Below, in pieces: positions 6,488-9,546 of a stretch of 9,546 nucleotides of DNA. The position numbers and the translations under genes were made by a program. Under the pieces are notes generated by a model, which worked only from the letters and a program-made list of their open reading frames with translations, was not told the origin of the DNA and ran no database searches. The stretch comes from Conexibacter sp. (GTDB lineage Bacteria > Actinomycetota > Thermoleophilia > Solirubrobacterales > Solirubrobacteraceae), in NCBI GenBank assembly GCA_025964215.1, contig JAOPZG010000036.1:1-9546 (forward strand), given 5' to 3'. Within the stretch, counting starts at the first letter, position 1, and every line of letters begins with the position of its first letter.

Positions 6488-9400
6488 TCACTTCCCGCCC
6501 GTCTTGCCCTTGACCGTCTTGGCCAGATCCCTGGCCGAGAGCTTGAGCTGGCCCGTCCACTTCGAGAGCGGGTCGTTGTAGCCGCCCTTGAAGAAGATCC
6601 GGCCGCCCTTGGTCTGGTTGTCGAAGATCGTCAGCGCCGGGTCGAAGAAGCCCGCGGTGACGCCGCCCTTCGGGTTGAAGACCGCGAGGGGCTCGCCGCC
6701 GCTGACGACGTCGGCGAGCTGCTTGGCCTTCTTCTTGAACATGATCTCGCCGTTCATGATCCACGTCGGCGTCTCGCCGTGCTGGATGTCGAGGATGTCC
6801 CAGAGGTGAATGTAGGCGGCGGCGCGCTCCTCGGCGCTGAGGATCGAGCCGTCGGACTTCAGGATCGCCATGACGTCGACGTCCTGCGTGACCGGGACCA
6901 ACCTGATGTGCTTGGTCGTGCCCGGCTTGTTGCCGACGAGCACCTGCTGGTACTTGCGGTCCTTGACGCCCTTGTACGGGCTCGGCTGGTCCTTGAGCTC
7001 GAAGCGGCGGATCGCGTCGCGCTTGACCTCGGCGTCGTTGCCGTAGCCGTCGAAGCCCCAGTTGATCTCCCGCTCCTTCTCGGCCTTGCGCAGGATCTTG
7101 CGGATGTCGTCGTCGTGCCACTCGGCGTTGCGGATCTTCCAGCGCTCGCGGACGATCGCCTTCTGCTCGGCGGGCAGCTTGGCGATCGACGCCTCCATCC
7201 GCGCCTCCGGGATCGGCTCGGCCCAGATGACCTTGTTCATGTCGTGCTTGCTGTACCCGAGGTAGTCGCGGTCCCAGCTGTTGACGGCCTTGATCTTGAT
7301 GACCTCGTTCTTGCCGACCGCCTCGCCCTTCTGGATCAGCTCGGCCGCGGTCGTGGCACGGCTGCGCACCGCGATGATGAGCTTCTCGCGCTTGCAGTAG
7401 TTGATGAGCTCGGTGACCTGCTTCTGCGTCAGGCCGAAGTCCTTGGTCAGGACCTGCGCCTTCTTGAGCAGCAGGTTCAGGCCCGGCTCGACGCCCTTGA
7501 TCCCCTTGCCCAGCACGGCGGTCACGCCGGCGTCGCGGATCGCGTCCTTGAGGACGATCGCCCGCGCGATCGCGCCGTCGCCCTCGGTCAGCCCGGCCAC
7601 GACCTTGCCCGCGCCGACCTTCAGGCCGGTCGCGAGCTTCTGCATCGTGACGTCGGCCAGCAGCGCGTCGGCTGCGCCGGTGAAGCCCGTCGTCAGCCCG
7701 CCGTAGAGGTACTCGGCGACCTTGTTGTAGTCCCCGGTCTGGAGCGCGACCTCGAAGGTCGTCAGCGCGGCCTCGGCCGAGGCCTTCATCTTCCCGACGT
7801 CGCCGCCGAGGTGGCTCGCCTGGTAGTCGTCGACGATCGACTGCGCGAACGCCTCGCGCTGGTCGGGCGTCATCGACTCGTAGCCGATCTTCAACACGTA
7901 CAACGCGCCGAGGAGGTTCGCGGCGTTCGCCACGTCCTTGGTCGCCGCGATCGAGAAGTCGGCGACGCCGGCCGCCGCGTTGACGCCCGTCTGGATCGGG
8001 TGCTGGAGGAGCGTCACGGCGCCCATGAAGTGGTTGTAGGACCACTGGCTGGCGGTCTTGAAGACGCCGTCGGCGATGCTGTCGCGCAGCGAGTCGCCGG
8101 TGACCGCGGGCACGGCGGGGTCGCGGGTGTCGACCGGGATGTCGAGCGGCGAGGAGCCGGTGGCCATCCCGATCTGGCTGCCGGAGAGCCCGGTCTCCGA
8201 CCCGTCGCCGTTGACGACCGCCGCGTGCGGGTCGTACTGGACCTCGCCGCGCGTGCCGATCGTGAAGCCGGTGGCGACGGTGCCGGTGACGTCGAGGCTC
8301 TGACCCGGCGACATCGTCCCGACGAACGGCAGCTGGACGCCGTCGGCCAGCGGCCCGGTGCCGACGTAGTGCAGCGCGCCGCCGCCGGCGTTGCCGCTGT
8401 CGGTCGGCTCGAGCGGGTCGACGTCGATGGTCTGGGTGAGGCTGCGATTGGTGACGGTCCCCACTAGCGTCTCGTTCAGCCCGGCCTGCACGGTCCCGGT
8501 GCTGCCGCGACGGACCGACAGCCAGAGGTAGGCGGTCGGCAGGACGGTGATCGTGCCCCGGCCGTTGCTGACCTCGGTGTCGCCGGTGCCCTCGGCCGAG
8601 GAGAGCACCTGCGGCGAGAGGTCGAAGACGCCGTTGTTGATGGCGTGGACGCGGTAGGTGACGGTGGTCGACGCGCCGCCCGCGAGCGGGGCGATCTTCT
8701 CCGGGTCCTGCTTGCCGGTGATCCCGATCGGCAGCGTCTGCCGGGCGTCGGCGGGGTTGTGGTAGGAGAACCCAGGCACGCCGTTGAGCGAGATGTCGGT
8801 CTGCGTCGCGTCGCCCTGGTTGGTCAGCTTGACCTGGACGACCGCGTCCTGCGGGATCTCGCCGGCGTCGTCGTCGGCGAGCCGCAGCGTGTCGGCCTGC
8901 GGCGCCTTGCCGGGCTCGTCGAGCACGAGCGGCTGCCCGTCGGTGCGCTGCCACAGGACCGTCACCTTCAGCGGTCCGCGGCCGCGGATCGTCCCGGAGG
9001 CCTGGGCGCGACCGATCGTCGCGTTCGACGACGGCGCGCTCAGGGAGATGGTGAAGGCCTTGGTCGGCCCGAAGCCCGTGTCGTGCAGCGTGACGGGGAT
9101 CGTCGCGCTCGCCTGGCCGGGAGCGAGCGTCAGCGTCCCGCTCGTCGCGTCGTAGTCGCGCCCGGCGAGCGCCGTGCCGTCGGCGGTCGCGTAGTGCACG
9201 GTCACCGCGCTGCTCTGCGCGGCGCTGAGCGTGACGGTGACGGGCATCGTGCCGTCGTGGCCGGAGGGCTCGACCGCGGTCTGGTCGAGCACCGAGACCG
9301 TCGGGGCGCCGCAGTTGACGCCCGTGGTGTTGGTCACCGTGGGGTCGGTCGCGCCCGCGGTCCCGGGGCTGCCCGCCGGGCCCGTCGCGCCTTGCGCCGC

Positions 9401-9546
9401 GTTGCCGGTGTAGCCGCCGTAGCCGCCCGGGCCCGCCGCCCCCGCGGTCACCGTGCCGGAGGTGAACGTCGCGCAGCCGTCCACAGCGCTGCCGGAGGCG
9501 ATCGAGGCGTACTCGGCGGCGCCGCCGTCGCCGCCCGGGCCTCCGG
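6488..9546 (-). CDS. Large surface protein with Calx-beta domain and C-terminal edema-factor/CyaA-like nucleotidyl cyclase domain (N-terminus beyond right edge)
   Basis: 1018 codons are visible, open at the right edge; numbering here counts the GTG codon at 9484 as 1, although the frame continues upstream and this is not a start. Up to about residue 47 the chain is Gly-rich (GGPGGDGG, GPGGYGGYTG) and collagen-like (GATGPAGSPGTAGAT). Residues 61-166 form a Calx-beta domain (HYATADGTALAGRDYDATSG then TLTLAPGQASATIPVTL). Residues 171-455 hold two more beta-sandwich modules with DUF11/CARDB-like texture. Residues 463-680 are helical, like the stalk or pre-toxin segment of polymorphic toxins. Residues about 684-980 match class II cyclase toxins: Arg707, Lys725, Lys730, Lys732, Lys751, the metal-binding pair Asp868-Val-Asp870 in PVTQDVDVMAI, His902-Gly-Glu, then LAVFNPKGG and IFFKGGYNDP. 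Product would be a cyclic nucleotide made from ATP or GTP, if active. Alternative: a catalytically dead or unrelated toxin domain. The coding call is firm; the cyclase call is a by-eye family match. Confidence 0.85.
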   Translation of the reverse strand, partial: GGPGGDGGAAEYASIASGSAVDGCATFTSGTVTAGAAGPGGYGGYTGNAAQGATGPAGSPGTAGATDPTVTNTTGVNCGAPTVSVLDQTAVEPSGHDGTMPVTVTLSAAQSSAVTVHYATADGTALAGRDYDATSGTLTLAPGQASATIPVTLHDTGFGPTKAFTISLSAPSSNATIGRAQASGTIRGRGPLKVTVLWQRTDGQPLVLDEPGKAPQADTLRLADDDAGEIPQDAVVQVKLTNQGDATQTDISLNGVPGFSYHNPADARQTLPIGITGKQDPEKIAPLAGGASTTVTYRVHAINNGVFDLSPQVLSSAEGTGDTEVSNGRGTITVLPTAYLWLSVRRGSTGTVQAGLNETLVGTVTNRSLTQTIDVDPLEPTDSGNAGGGALHYVGTGPLADGVQLPFVGTMSPGQSLDVTGTVATGFTIGTRGEVQYDPHAAVVNGDGSETGLSGSQIGMATGSSPLDIPVDTRDPAVPAVTGDSLRDSIADGVFKTASQWSYNHFMGAVTLLQHPIQTGVNAAAGVADFSIAATKDVANAANLLGALYVLKIGYESMTPDQREAFAQSIVDDYQASHLGGDVGKMKASAEAALTTFEVALQTGDYNKVAEYLYGGLTTGFTGAADALLADVTMQKLATGLKVGAGKVVAGLTEGDGAIARAIVLKDAIRDAGVTAVLGKGIKGVEPGLNLLLKKAQVLTKDFGLTQKQVTELINYCKREKLIIAVRSRATTAAELIQKGEAVGKNEVIKIKAVNSWDRDYLGYSKHDMNKVIWAEPIPEARMEASIAKLPAEQKAIVRERWKIRNAEWHDDDIRKILRKAEKEREINWGFDGYGNDAEVKRDAIRRFELKDQPSPYKGVKDRKYQQVLVGNKPGTTKHIRLVPVTQDVDVMAILKSDGSILSAEERAAAYIHLWDILDIQHGETPTWIMNGEIMFKKKAKQLADVVSGGEPLAVFNPKGGVTAGFFDPALTIFDNQTKGGRIFFKGGYNDPLSKWTGQLKLSARDLAKTVKGKTGGK

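Noticed and set aside
6419..8467. Plus-strand ORF of 682 aa
   Set aside because: Leu/Asp/Arg-rich low-complexity translation antisense to the toxin-like gene, with no domain match.
6477..8954. Minus-strand ORF of 825 aa in another frame
   Set aside because: Extremely Arg/Ala-rich shadow; the overlapping frame ending at 6488 contains the Calx-beta and cyclase-like domains.
1..9546. CRISPR arrays, tRNA/rRNA genes, insertion sequences
   Set aside because: No regularly spaced direct repeats, no tRNA-like or rRNA sequence, and no transposase motifs were seen on either strand.

Overview
The window is GC-rich (roughly 70 % by eye, strong G/C third-position bias in every gene). It carries large secreted, multi-domain surface proteins of a style common in soil actinobacteria. 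The pairing of an Rhs-type 'VDPT' N-terminal region, Ig-like modules and a glycosidase, together with small RCAG...ACSKV secreted proteins, suggests Thermoleophilia/Solirubrobacterales. That placement is inference; no marker gene is present.

Layout. (1) 1-484, minus strand: the N-terminal half of an AraC-family regulator, cut by the left edge. (2) 485-972: a long divergent intergenic region, partly about 50 % GC, with inverted repeats and a possible 48-codon ORF whose stop sits on the ribosome binding site of the next gene. (3) 973-6373, plus strand: four tightly packed genes for exported proteins. The first (1122 aa) has a signal peptide, an Rhs-like region, Ig-like modules and a C-terminal clan GH-A glycosidase domain. 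The next three are near-identical tandem paralogues of about 221 aa, each with its own signal peptide. The first paralogue starts inside the glycosidase gene; the others follow after 23 and 21 bp, so the set reads as one operon. (4) 6374-6487: a short convergent gap with inverted repeats. (5) 6488-9546, minus strand: the C-terminal 1018 residues of a very large surface protein, cut by the right edge, with a Gly-rich/collagen-like stretch, a Calx-beta domain, two further beta-sandwich modules, a helical stalk and a C-terminal domain.

The most interesting element is that C-terminal domain. By eye it matches the edema factor/CyaA/ExoY (class II) nucleotidyl cyclase toxins in order, and partly in exact spacing: Arg707, Lys725-x4-Lys730-x-Lys732, Lys751, Asp868-x-Asp870 and His902-Gly (numbered from the codon at 9484), followed by a conserved-looking C-terminal stretch. 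If right, this is a polymorphic-toxin-like surface protein with a cyclase warhead in a bacterial group not known for such toxins. No immunity gene follows it on the same strand.

How the parts may work together: the AraC regulator could control the divergent operon. The operon would deliver a glycosidase and three small beta-rich accessory proteins to the cell surface or medium. The convergent toxin-like gene appears to be a separate transcription unit. These links rest on gene order only.
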